DNA from: Alphaproteobacteria bacterium
GTDB lineage: Bacteria; Pseudomonadota; Alphaproteobacteria; Rickettsiales; UBA1997
Length of the DNA: 64,000 nt
Direction of reading: 5' to 3'
Assembly (NCBI GenBank): GCA_021151765.1
Contig: JAGKWR010000005.1
Span: 1-64,000 of the forward strand
Shown in pieces: positions 44,982 through 52,949 of the stretch. How positions within the stretch are numbered: the stretch's first letter is position 1; the number at the start of each line of letters is the position of its first letter. Position numbers and translations under genes: made by a program. The notes under the pieces were generated by a model, which worked only from the letters and a program-made list of their open reading frames with translations, did not search any database and was not told where the DNA came from.

Positions 44982-45848
44982 ATGAAGGTAGCTTACCTGG
45001 ACAATAATTCTTATATTTTTGACTTTCTTTCAAAAAAACATCATACAGAGCGCAATAAAGTTAAAAAATCTAATGACTCTCTAAGAAATATTGAGGCCTC
45101 CACATTTTTTTCACTTAAACAGAAAGCAATAAAACCAAAAAATTCTCAAAAAGATTTTATAAATTCTATAATTCACGAATTAAAAAGTCCTCTAAGCGCA
45201 ATAATTGGATTTTCAGGTCTTCTAAAAGAAGAACTTAGAAACACAATTTCAATAGATGAGTGCCTGGATTACGCAAATGAGATTGAAAAAGTAGCTATAG
45301 ATTTAAACGAACTTATTAATGATTTATTGGAAGCTGGATCGTTAGAAGAATGTAATTTTTCCATAGATCTTAATAAAGAAATAGACATTACTAATATAGT
45401 TAAAAGGTCTGTCAGACTGAATTACGATTTTTCACTGAGAAGACAAATTAAGTTAAAAACACAAATCGCAGAAGATGTTGGATTGATCAAACTTGATGTG
45501 AAGCGCATGAAGCAAGTCTTGGCGAATCTTATCTCCAACGCCATCAAATACAGTCCAGAAAAAACCGAAATTACGGTTTCCGCTCAAAACATTATCAAAG
45601 ATGAACAAAAATTCCTGCAAATTGTAGTTGCGGATCAAGGTTTTGGTATGACTCAAGATCAAGTCAGAACAGCTTTTGAGAAATATAGAACAATTGAAAA
45701 TCCAAACTCCGGAATTGTTGATTCCTTCGGTCTTGGATTACCAATCACAAAACAGTTAGTCGAACTACAAAACGGCACAATATCAGTTAAGTCAGAAGTT
45801 GGGAAAGGCAGCGAATTTATTTTAGAGTTCCCCTATTTGAAGCAATAA
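44982..45848 (+). CDS. Soluble orphan histidine kinase
   Basis: The 288-residue kinase has a short N-terminus without membrane helices or a recognisable sensor domain. The phosphoacceptor segment is FINSIIHELKSPLSAIIGFS (His65), the N box LISNAIKYSPEKT, G1 VVADQGFGM and G2 SFGLGLPI. All catalytic boxes are present. There is no response-regulator gene next to it. It lies between two paralogous acetyltransferase genes on the same strand, and this sandwich suggests one functional unit or one transferred block. Confidence 0.88.
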   Translation: MKVAYLDNNSYIFDFLSKKHHTERNKVKKSNDSLRNIEASTFFSLKQKAIKPKNSQKDFINSIIHELKSPLSAIIGFSGLLKEELRNTISIDECLDYANEIEKVAIDLNELINDLLEAGSLEECNFSIDLNKEIDITNIVKRSVRLNYDFSLRRQIKLKTQIAEDVGLIKLDVKRMKQVLANLISNAIKYSPEKTEITVSAQNIIKDEQKFLQIVVADQGFGMTQDQVRTAFEKYRTIENPNSGIVDSFGLGLPITKQLVELQNGTISVKSEVGKGSEFILEFPYLKQ

Positions 45849-45851
45849 GAA

Positions 45852-45930
45852 CCACCACTACGCTAAACCACTTGAGGCGTGTGCCCTTGTGGCTTTTGGA
45901 TGATTCATCACATCGTCCAGAAGTTTGGTT
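45852..45930 (-). ncRNA. Possible C4-antisense-RNA-like sequence (weaker copy)
   Basis: On the minus strand the stretch reads CACACGCC, then GTTTAGCGTAGTGGTGGTTC, sharing the CACGCC...GCGT-GTGGTGG wording of the structure at 46771-46853. CACACGC can pair with GCGTaGTG (one bulge), and CTAAACCA/TGGTTTAG could form a longer outer stem. The closing stem seen in the second copy is poor here. It lies between the kinase and the second GNAT gene. Confidence 0.3.
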
Positions 45931-45966
45931 TAGTGCTAGTTCAATACGAAAATCACAACACCAGTC

Positions 45967-46758
45967 ATGGATAAAAAAAACAAAAATAATCTCAGAAACT
46001 CTGAGATCAAAACTACCACCGATCACTCATTCAAAACACAGACACACTCTATATTTGAAGATGACCAAATAAAATCACCATTAACTGCCTCTGACTTAAA
46101 TCTAAGACTATTATCAGGAAACGATGATGATTACGCCATATTTAAGCAGATCATCACTGACAAGGATGTGGTTTTTAACTCTTGGTTTATTGCAAGTCGC
46201 TTTGATATGTCGGCGCTGAAGAATTATTGCGATAGTTTTGAGTTAAAAATAAATCTCACACTTTCCGATGATCCTGATGTGAAATTACCCGAAGAAATTA
46301 TCAGCCAAATCGCTAAAAAAAGCTCAACTCAGCTTGCAATAGATAGATTCTTTAACTTGGAAGGACGCGACAAAATTTTAAAAGAACTCTACAAAATCAT
46401 TACCCGTAATTCTGACAAAACTGGTCTTGGATATTTTATATTTGAAGACACAGCAAAAAACCTGCTCGGCGGTGGTGCACTTGTTATAATCGATGAGGAA
46501 GAAAAAGTTAAAAAATTTGACCTAGCACTTCACACTTTAGAACAACATCGCGGCATCGGAAACTTATGCCTTCAAAAATTGTTTAAAATTGCTTTTGAAG
46601 AAAAAAATGCAGATGAAATTTGGGTTAGACCAGCCAGAGAAAGTATTAAGATTGCCAGCTTCATGAGCAAGCACGGAATGATAATAAAAGAAGATAAGAA
46701 AAGCGGCGAAGAATTTTATTTCATCAACAAGGACATCTACGAATCTTTAAACAAATAA
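45967..46758 (+). CDS. GNAT-family acetyltransferase-like protein, copy 2
   Basis: The 263-residue paralogue of the gene at 43990 shows corresponding blocks: DYAIFKQIITDKDVVFNSWF, STQLAIDRFFNLEGRDKI, TGLGYFIFEDTAKNLLGGGA, LALHTLEQHRGIGNLCLQKL (motif A, HRGIGN) and MSKHGMIIKED. Its first 45 residues are unrelated to copy 1 and probably disordered. Identity is moderate, so the duplication is old. It is flanked on both sides by C4-RNA-like sequences. The acetylation target is unknown. Confidence 0.75.
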   Translation: MDKKNKNNLRNSEIKTTTDHSFKTQTHSIFEDDQIKSPLTASDLNLRLLSGNDDDYAIFKQIITDKDVVFNSWFIASRFDMSALKNYCDSFELKINLTLSDDPDVKLPEEIISQIAKKSSTQLAIDRFFNLEGRDKILKELYKIITRNSDKTGLGYFIFEDTAKNLLGGGALVIIDEEEKVKKFDLALHTLEQHRGIGNLCLQKLFKIAFEEKNADEIWVRPARESIKIASFMSKHGMIIKEDKKSGEEFYFINKDIYESLNK

Positions 46759-46770
46759 GTCCAAAGAAAA

Positions 46771-46853
46771 TGTCGGGAGCCACCACCACGCAAACCCGGC
46801 GTGTTGATGAGTCTTCCCCCTAAAGGTTTTTTATAACCCATCAACTCCCGACA
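46771..46853 (-). ncRNA. C4-antisense-RNA-like three-way junction
   Basis: The arms are exact: TGTCGGGAG (46771-46779) with CTCCCGACA (46845-46853); CACGC (46787-46791) with GCGTG (46799-46803); TTGATG (46804-46809) with CATCAA (46839-46844). Helices two and three abut, as does helix three with the closing stem, giving a compact three-way junction. Read on the minus strand it includes ACACGCCGGGTTTGCGTGGT and GGGGGAAGACTCATCAAC, wording I associate with the phage C4 antisense RNA family that silences antirepressor genes. It sits between the 3' ends of two convergent genes. Confidence 0.55.
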
Positions 46854-46882
46854 AACCCAAAATTATAAAAAAATACTAATTT

Positions 46883-49654
46883 TCAAGTCTTGTCTCTGCC
46901 ATCGCTGTTTTTATCTGCAGATTTTATTTTCTCTGCCCATTGAATATTTTTAACTTTTCTTTCTGCTGATAATGCTTCCAAAGCAGAATTGTATCCGCTT
47001 TTCTTCAAAGTTGCTTCAACAGAATCAATCTCTCTACTCTCTTTTTTAAACTCATCATACACTTTTTTAACCCTAAACCCTCTGTACGCTGACTGTATTT
47101 TTAGAGATGCACTTGGCTCATCTATTGGTGATTGGATCGCACTTGCTGTCGAAGTTGGCTTTTGTAACTCGGATATTTTTCTGCTTCTAATTTCCTCGGA
47201 ATGCCTTTCAATAAATTCTCTACTTTTTGTAACGAACACTTCTTTGTAATATTGGGTAAGTTTACGAAGCGGTTCGATTGATTCAAAATCTTGAGTATCT
47301 TCCTGAGTCACCATTGTTTGAGCTACTCTAACAATAAGCTCTTTTGATATCTTATCTTCATCATAATCCAAAGCTTCTATAATCGTCATCGGCAATTTTG
47401 ATTTAGATTTTTGAAGCTCTCTTAGCTCTGCAATAATATCTGTAAAAAACCTTTTAGTAGACTCATCATTTTCCGCATAAGGAATCGCATTATTCTGCCA
47501 TATCAAATAACATGCTTGGTGACATAACTCATGAATCGTGGTTCCCATAGTTTCTCTAAGCTCCCTTGCACCAGCAGCAACATAGATTTCTGATTGCTGT
47601 AAAACGGTGTTACCTCTAGTTTCTGCTGCAGCTGATGAATAAATGTGAACGATGTCACCCTTAGATAAATCAAGAGTTATCCGAAGATTTGGATCAGATT
47701 TGACAACAGAAAGAATTGGCATCAAAAAATTATTGGTGGAGATATCACTCAATAAAAACTCTCTGAATTGTTGTGTAAACTGATTTCGGTTTTCTTCTTC
47801 CAGCCCTCTCAAAGTTAACTTTGACATCAAATAATCAATTGGCGCTGCGGTTGGAGAAGAAAGGTATTTATCCTGCAACAACGATATTTGAATTTTCTCA
47901 TCTCTTGTAAAGTCCACAAGATAGCTCTGATGATTTAATTCACTTTTGATATCCTGACTCATCAACAACGCTAAAACTTCGTAATTTTTATTTGTAGAAG
48001 CTGTTTCAAGAAGAACTTTTGCAAGCTTTGCATCACCGGAAAATTTTATCTTCAATCCGTCTCTCAAAACAGATTGAATTGCAGCAATATTTCCATCAAC
48101 AGCACTCGTTAACAAAATTTGCTGTTTGTCAAAAAATTCTTTTAGCAGTGCTTTAGTGGCTTCTTTCTTTTCACCATCTGAGATTTTTTCTGCAAATTCA
48201 CGCAATTCATTTTCAACTTCCAAACCTCTCGATAAAACTTTTCGCAAAGAATCAAGATGACTTCTTTCAATTAACTTTCTGACAAAAGTTTCATTAAACA
48301 AATCATTATCCTCTACGCCTTGATCAATAAGATGAGAAATAACTTCATCGGATGATGCATAATGTAGCGGTTTCCCCCCAACCTGATCTGATCTAGGTAA
48401 AAGATTTGGATATCGATCTGAGAGCAGTTTCAACATTTCCATCTTGTTTTGTTCAGCGGCTATGTGCGCAACATTTCTTCCATCCGATGGTGATATAATA
48501 TTTGGATCCGCATTATTTTGAATAAGCCAGTCAAAAACAACAATATTACCTGTATAAGTTGCCATGTGAAGCAAGCTATATCCATCTTGTTCTGGAAAGG
48601 TAGAATTAAAGTTAAATTCTTTTTGTTTTAGCATCTCTAACATAGAGATCAGTTCAACATCTTCAAATTCAGACCAATTATTGAATAAATTATCGACTAA
48701 TTTTGTTTTAATCGCTTGCTCTAGTTCTTCTTTTTTTGCAGAGATGATCGAAACTTTTGTCCCAAATTTTACATCTAATAATTTTTCTCTGTCGGCAATA
48801 ACTCCAATCAACATATCAACAAAATGATCGTCAATATCTTCTCCATCAAAAAATATTGATTCTAAATTTTCGTTTCGAACTAAAGATGTTTCAATGCTTT
48901 CTAAAATTTCTTGTAGCCATTCGGTTTTTACATATCTAATTAGTGGCCATTCGGTTGTTTCATAACTACTTAAGAATACTGGGTTACTTTTATTTTTAGT
49001 ATCTTCTTTTTGTTTAATGGATAGACCAAGATTTTTTAAATACTTGTTATTAGCAACCGCTTCCAGCATTGATACTACTGGCATTCCTGCTATTTCTACA
49101 CGATCTTTTGTGTAAAATCTTGGAGAAATTTTTAATTCTAACTCCTCCAATTTTTCGTTGAGGTTGAGAAGGTTAAATAAATTCTGGATAATTTCAGGTG
49201 TACATAGATTTAATGTTAAATCTAGATACAAATTTGTTATCGCAGTTTCTGGAAGAGTTGCGATCAGTTTATTTATTTCTACCCACTCATCATCTGGGTG
49301 CTCCGGATAAAACTCAATATTATCTCCAAATCCAAATGTGGTTAATCGGCTATTTTCTCTAAAACTATTAACCAACGCTGACAGTTGTTCGAAGTTAATA
49401 TCATTTGGCAAATAAAGAGCCTCTATATTTGTATGTTGTAAGTTCTCGGCCAATAAGTCATATCCATGAGAGGTGTCTGATATAATTCTAGAATCGTATG
49501 CTCTCAAATCGATAACCGTGTCATCACCAGCATTTCGTATCATTTCCACGATTGGATCTTGAAATACTTCTTTATGTATCATCTGGTAGTGAGTCTCTAT
49601 ATCTTCTTTAAAATAATCTAATGCTTGTAGCAAGAGCTTCTTAGGATCTTTCAT
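46883..49654 (-). CDS. LRR-like/ankyrin/zincin protein with IQ calmodulin-binding motif, putative effector
   Basis: The 923-residue protein has several modules. Leucine-rich-repeat-like segments span about 45-345 (IEALYLPNDINFEQLSALV; LEELELKISPRF). Ankyrin repeats lie at about 355-450 (DGYSLLHMATYTGNIVVFDW; GRNVAHIAAEQNKMEMLKL; GKPLHYASSDEVISHLIDQG), with weaker ones at 510-580. A zincin-type motif HELCH (708-712) is preceded by an ETMGTTI helix. An IQ motif IQSAYRGFRVKKVY (853-866) matches the IQxxxRGxxxK consensus. No Sec signal is present. Eukaryotic-type scaffolds, a likely metalloprotease and a calmodulin-binding motif point to a protein working inside a host cell; that is inference. 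Confidence 0.75.
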   Translation of the reverse strand: MKDPKKLLLQALDYFKEDIETHYQMIHKEVFQDPIVEMIRNAGDDTVIDLRAYDSRIISDTSHGYDLLAENLQHTNIEALYLPNDINFEQLSALVNSFRENSRLTTFGFGDNIEFYPEHPDDEWVEINKLIATLPETAITNLYLDLTLNLCTPEIIQNLFNLLNLNEKLEELELKISPRFYTKDRVEIAGMPVVSMLEAVANNKYLKNLGLSIKQKEDTKNKSNPVFLSSYETTEWPLIRYVKTEWLQEILESIETSLVRNENLESIFFDGEDIDDHFVDMLIGVIADREKLLDVKFGTKVSIISAKKEELEQAIKTKLVDNLFNNWSEFEDVELISMLEMLKQKEFNFNSTFPEQDGYSLLHMATYTGNIVVFDWLIQNNADPNIISPSDGRNVAHIAAEQNKMEMLKLLSDRYPNLLPRSDQVGGKPLHYASSDEVISHLIDQGVEDNDLFNETFVRKLIERSHLDSLRKVLSRGLEVENELREFAEKISDGEKKEATKALLKEFFDKQQILLTSAVDGNIAAIQSVLRDGLKIKFSGDAKLAKVLLETASTNKNYEVLALLMSQDIKSELNHQSYLVDFTRDEKIQISLLQDKYLSSPTAAPIDYLMSKLTLRGLEEENRNQFTQQFREFLLSDISTNNFLMPILSVVKSDPNLRITLDLSKGDIVHIYSSAAAETRGNTVLQQSEIYVAAGARELRETMGTTIHELCHQACYLIWQNNAIPYAENDESTKRFFTDIIAELRELQKSKSKLPMTIIEALDYDEDKISKELIVRVAQTMVTQEDTQDFESIEPLRKLTQYYKEVFVTKSREFIERHSEEIRSRKISELQKPTSTASAIQSPIDEPSASLKIQSAYRGFRVKKVYDEFKKESREIDSVEATLKKSGYNSALEALSAERKVKNIQWAEKIKSADKNSDGRDKT

Positions 49655-49769
49655 AAAGTTGTTAAGTAGTTCTCGATGCGTATGAACATGCTTATTTCTT
49701 AAATTGATAACAAAACAAGAAGCAGATTACAAAACAGAAGTAAAATAGAGTAATAGTCAGATGCGAATT

Positions 49770-51833
49770 TTAACTAACCAACCCTAAATCTTTCATATAT
49801 TTTTCTTTGCGTTTTCTAGCTAGTTCGGCAAAACGCTGAACACTCATCACCTCATAAGTTATGCTTACGATATCGTTGTTAGAATTGCGGCTTGTCTTAG
49901 TTTTGAAATAATGTTCCCGTTTTTTAATAGTGGCATATTCATATTCTCCCCTTGTTAAAACGGTATGATCATCTTCAGCTATTGAGCTGACACACACGCA
50001 CACAAATCTGGTATATCTACTATCAACCTCAGATATTGTCATGGCGTAATCTCCAGCTTGCCCAAGAATATTCCAAATCTTATCGCCGGAATTTTCTCGT
50101 TTAAATTCAGCTATCAGAACCGGCTCTCCGCTTTCTATTTCCTCTAATGGTTGAAAAACACATACATCAGGTCTTTTGTTTTGGTATTTATCTTTGATAT
50201 TAGGAGTTTTGAGTATTTGGTTATCAAAATCTTTTAGCTGCGTTTCTGAAGCTATATACTCATAATTATACCCTACAAAAGAGTCATCTATTAGCCACAG
50301 ATTTGCTTGACTATAAGCATTTTTTGCACCTTGTTCGGAAAGCTTATCGGTTAAAACGACATCTACTCCACGTTCTTTTGTTACGCTATTGAATCGCGGA
50401 AAAACTAGATCATGTATGTAATGCTCAGCACCTTCTTGCTTTAGGCACTCCTCAAGTTGTTGTAGTGTTGAATACTCTTCTGAAATAGTTCTTGATAAAA
50501 TATGTTTTCTAAAAAGTGGAATGGCATCTGCAACAGCATGGGCTTTGTCTCGTATAGCTTTTGCTCTTTCCTCTTCAGCGAAAAGATTTGATATTGTAAC
50601 CCCGTTTTTATAATCGCTCTCCTCAAGGACGGTTTTGAATTCTTCAATTTTTTTCTGAAATTTGTTAAAATTATCAAATTCTGTTTTGACAGATTTTACA
50701 TATCCATTTTCTGCCATCTTTTCTTCCGAATCATCTGGATTGTATTCAAAATCAACATCCTTAAGAAACGGATATTTTTTTATGACATTTTCTCGTTTAG
50801 AATTCCTATCGACGTAGTAACTTTTCAACTGCTCTGACAGATTTTTTTCTGCCGCTTTATTGCAAGCCTTTGCGATTGACTCAAACTTATCCTTATCGAC
50901 ATAAAATTCCGACCTATCATCCGATACATATTTGTTTAGATATTCTGACTCTACAATTCCAATATACCTCTTATTTGCTTCATTGAATAATTGAGATGGC
51001 TTGTCTTTAAAAAAACTTGCATCCTTTTCAACTTCTATGTTGTCAGCCACATAAGCTACATAGTTCTTCTTCTCATTGGTTTTAGAGGAAATTTTGTCGG
51101 TACATAAATGGTAAATAGTAAATGACTCAGAAATACCATCGACTGACACAATCTCATCACAGCCCGCTAAATCAATAATCTCGTTATTCGTAATGAATGG
51201 CTCGTTTTGAAGTGTGATGTTGAGTGAATAACCATCTTTTTTTAACAAAGCTAATTTCAGCAATAGCTTTGACTCAATTTTTGTTTTTATCTCCTCTAAT
51301 TCTATAGCTTTAATCTGTATAGGATCGTCAAATTTATCATTTTTTTTGCTGAGATCATAAAAGCACTCAACGATTGTTTTTTTATTAGTTGATGGGGTTT
51401 GAAATGCTTTAGAGAAACCCTCTTCATCATGGTTGTAATTTGACTCAGACAAGTTAAAGCTGAAATATTCATCACCATTAAAACTGGTTATTTTAATCTC
51501 GTGAAATGACCTTAAAATTTCAAACTTACCCATTCCTCTACATCCAAGATTTTGATTGGTGGTAGAATTAATAGTCTTAAAAGATTTGAGCTGTTTTTCA
51601 TTAAAACCGATACCATGATCAACTATTTTAAGATAATTTATGAATTCTTTTTCATCGCTAATGGATTCGGTTTTAAGCTCTATATCTATAAAAATATTTT
51701 TGTCTGAATTTTCGTTATTTTTCTCAGCATTGATCGCATTCACTATCAGCTCATATACAGGACTTAGTGAATCGTAACCCCTATTACCTTTGCGCCTTAT
51801 TTTATTTACCGTTCCAAGTAGATCAAAAGACAT
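49770..51833 (-). CDS. GHKL ATPase fused to PD-(D/E)XK-type nuclease domain
   Basis: The 687-residue protein starts with a GHKL (Hsp90/MutL-like) ATPase: N box ELIVNAINAEKN (Glu28, Asn32), G1 IVDHGIGF (Asp72, Gly74, Gly76) and the lid GCRGMGKFE (97-105). A long helical middle follows. At about 545-600 comes RPDVCVFQPLE, then VLIAEFKRENSGDKIWNILG, the order of the PD-(D/E)XK nuclease core (Asp, then Glu-x-Lys). Such ATPase-nuclease proteins are seen in defence islands, but I do not recognise a named system with this architecture. It is divergent from the DUF4268 nuclease gene, 148 bases apart. Confidence 0.75.
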   Translation of the reverse strand: MSFDLLGTVNKIRRKGNRGYDSLSPVYELIVNAINAEKNNENSDKNIFIDIELKTESISDEKEFINYLKIVDHGIGFNEKQLKSFKTINSTTNQNLGCRGMGKFEILRSFHEIKITSFNGDEYFSFNLSESNYNHDEEGFSKAFQTPSTNKKTIVECFYDLSKKNDKFDDPIQIKAIELEEIKTKIESKLLLKLALLKKDGYSLNITLQNEPFITNNEIIDLAGCDEIVSVDGISESFTIYHLCTDKISSKTNEKKNYVAYVADNIEVEKDASFFKDKPSQLFNEANKRYIGIVESEYLNKYVSDDRSEFYVDKDKFESIAKACNKAAEKNLSEQLKSYYVDRNSKRENVIKKYPFLKDVDFEYNPDDSEEKMAENGYVKSVKTEFDNFNKFQKKIEEFKTVLEESDYKNGVTISNLFAEEERAKAIRDKAHAVADAIPLFRKHILSRTISEEYSTLQQLEECLKQEGAEHYIHDLVFPRFNSVTKERGVDVVLTDKLSEQGAKNAYSQANLWLIDDSFVGYNYEYIASETQLKDFDNQILKTPNIKDKYQNKRPDVCVFQPLEEIESGEPVLIAEFKRENSGDKIWNILGQAGDYAMTISEVDSRYTRFVCVCVSSIAEDDHTVLTRGEYEYATIKKREHYFKTKTSRNSNNDIVSITYEVMSVQRFAELARKRKEKYMKDLGLVS

Positions 51834-51981
51834 TTTGAATTAAATTTTTAGTTATACAAAAACCACAAGATATACTCTAAGCTAATCAAAATTAATTAAA
51901 AAATGCAGCGCTTTCTTCTTATGAAGAAAGGAAAAAATATTAAGACTATTTCTTATAAAAAGTAAATCAGATCAAACAGAT

Positions 51982-52926
51982 ATGTTGGGAAAACTAGAAA
52001 AAGTCGATCTTCGCCAAATCTGGCAAACAGAAGGACAAGATTTTACGCCGTGGCTTGCGCGTGAAGAAAATTTAGAAATGCTTGGAGAAGTGATTGGAAT
52101 AGAGCTGGAACTTGAAGCTCAGGAAAAAGATGTGGGTCCGTTTAGAGCGGATATTTTGTGCAAAAATATCGAAGATGAAAGCTTAGTTTTAATCGAAAAT
52201 CAGATTGAAAGAACAGATCATAAACATCTTGGTCAGCTTTTAACTTACGCTGCTGGATTACAGTCGGTTACTATTGTGTGGGTTGCAGCAAAATTCACTG
52301 AAGAACATCGTGCAGCGCTTGATTGGCTTAATGAAATTACTGATAAAAAATTTCGTTTTTTTGGATTAGAAGTGGAGTTGTGGAAAATTGATAATTCTGT
52401 CGCAGCGCCAAAATTTAATGTAATTTCCAAGCCAAATAACTGGAGTAAAACTGTTTCTGACGCAGCAAAAGAAATTGAAAATCAAACCACTTCTGAAACC
52501 AAAAAATTGCAATATCGTTATTGGGTAGCGTTGGTTGATTATCTTGAAGAAGTGAGATCAAAACTTCGACCTCAAACTCCAAGCCCGAAACATTGGTTAA
52601 CTTTCACAATTGGTCGCAGTGGTTTTCATTTAAACGCTCTTCTTAACACGCGTGAAAATAAAATTGGCATTGAGTTGGTGATTACTGATAAAGATGAAGG
52701 AAAGGCTTTTTATCAGCTTCTTTTGAGGGATAAGGAGGCAATAGAAAAAGAAATGGGATGTGTTTTGGAATGGAGGGAAAATTTGAAAAAAACTCAATCA
52801 AAAATTGCTTTGTTTAAGAGTGGTGACATCGCTGATGAAAAAGACAGATCTTTGCAGCAAGAGTGGATTAAAAATACTTTGGAAAAATTTGATTCTGTTT
52901 TTAGGTCAAGAATTAAGAATCTTTAA
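51982..52926 (+). CDS. DUF4268 protein with PD-(D/E)XK-like nuclease domain
   Basis: The 314-residue protein has an N-terminal restriction-nuclease-like core, FRADILCKN (Asp57) and LVLIENQIERTDHKHLGQLL (Glu72-x-Gln74), where Gln in place of Lys is usual for this group. A C-terminal DUF4268 domain follows (RYWVALVDYLEEVRSKLRP; HWLTFTIGRSGFHLNALL). These proteins occur in restriction and defence regions. It precedes the GmrSD-type gene by 23 bases on the same strand and is probably co-transcribed with it. Confidence 0.85.
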   Translation: MLGKLEKVDLRQIWQTEGQDFTPWLAREENLEMLGEVIGIELELEAQEKDVGPFRADILCKNIEDESLVLIENQIERTDHKHLGQLLTYAAGLQSVTIVWVAAKFTEEHRAALDWLNEITDKKFRFFGLEVELWKIDNSVAAPKFNVISKPNNWSKTVSDAAKEIENQTTSETKKLQYRYWVALVDYLEEVRSKLRPQTPSPKHWLTFTIGRSGFHLNALLNTRENKIGIELVITDKDEGKAFYQLLLRDKEAIEKEMGCVLEWRENLKKTQSKIALFKSGDIADEKDRSLQQEWIKNTLEKFDSVFRSRIKNL

Positions 52927-52949
52927 GATAACATCAAATCGCAAAATAA

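Noticed and set aside
44819..45007. Small frame between the first GNAT gene and the kinase
   Set aside because: It overlaps both neighbours and shows no protein-like character beyond chance.
46771..46853. Hammerhead ribozyme or integron attC site
   Set aside because: GTTGATGAGTC looks hammerhead-like, but the GAAA core and proper stem II are missing; attC core sites (RYYYAAC/GTTRRRY) do not fit. The three-way-junction C4-like reading fits better.
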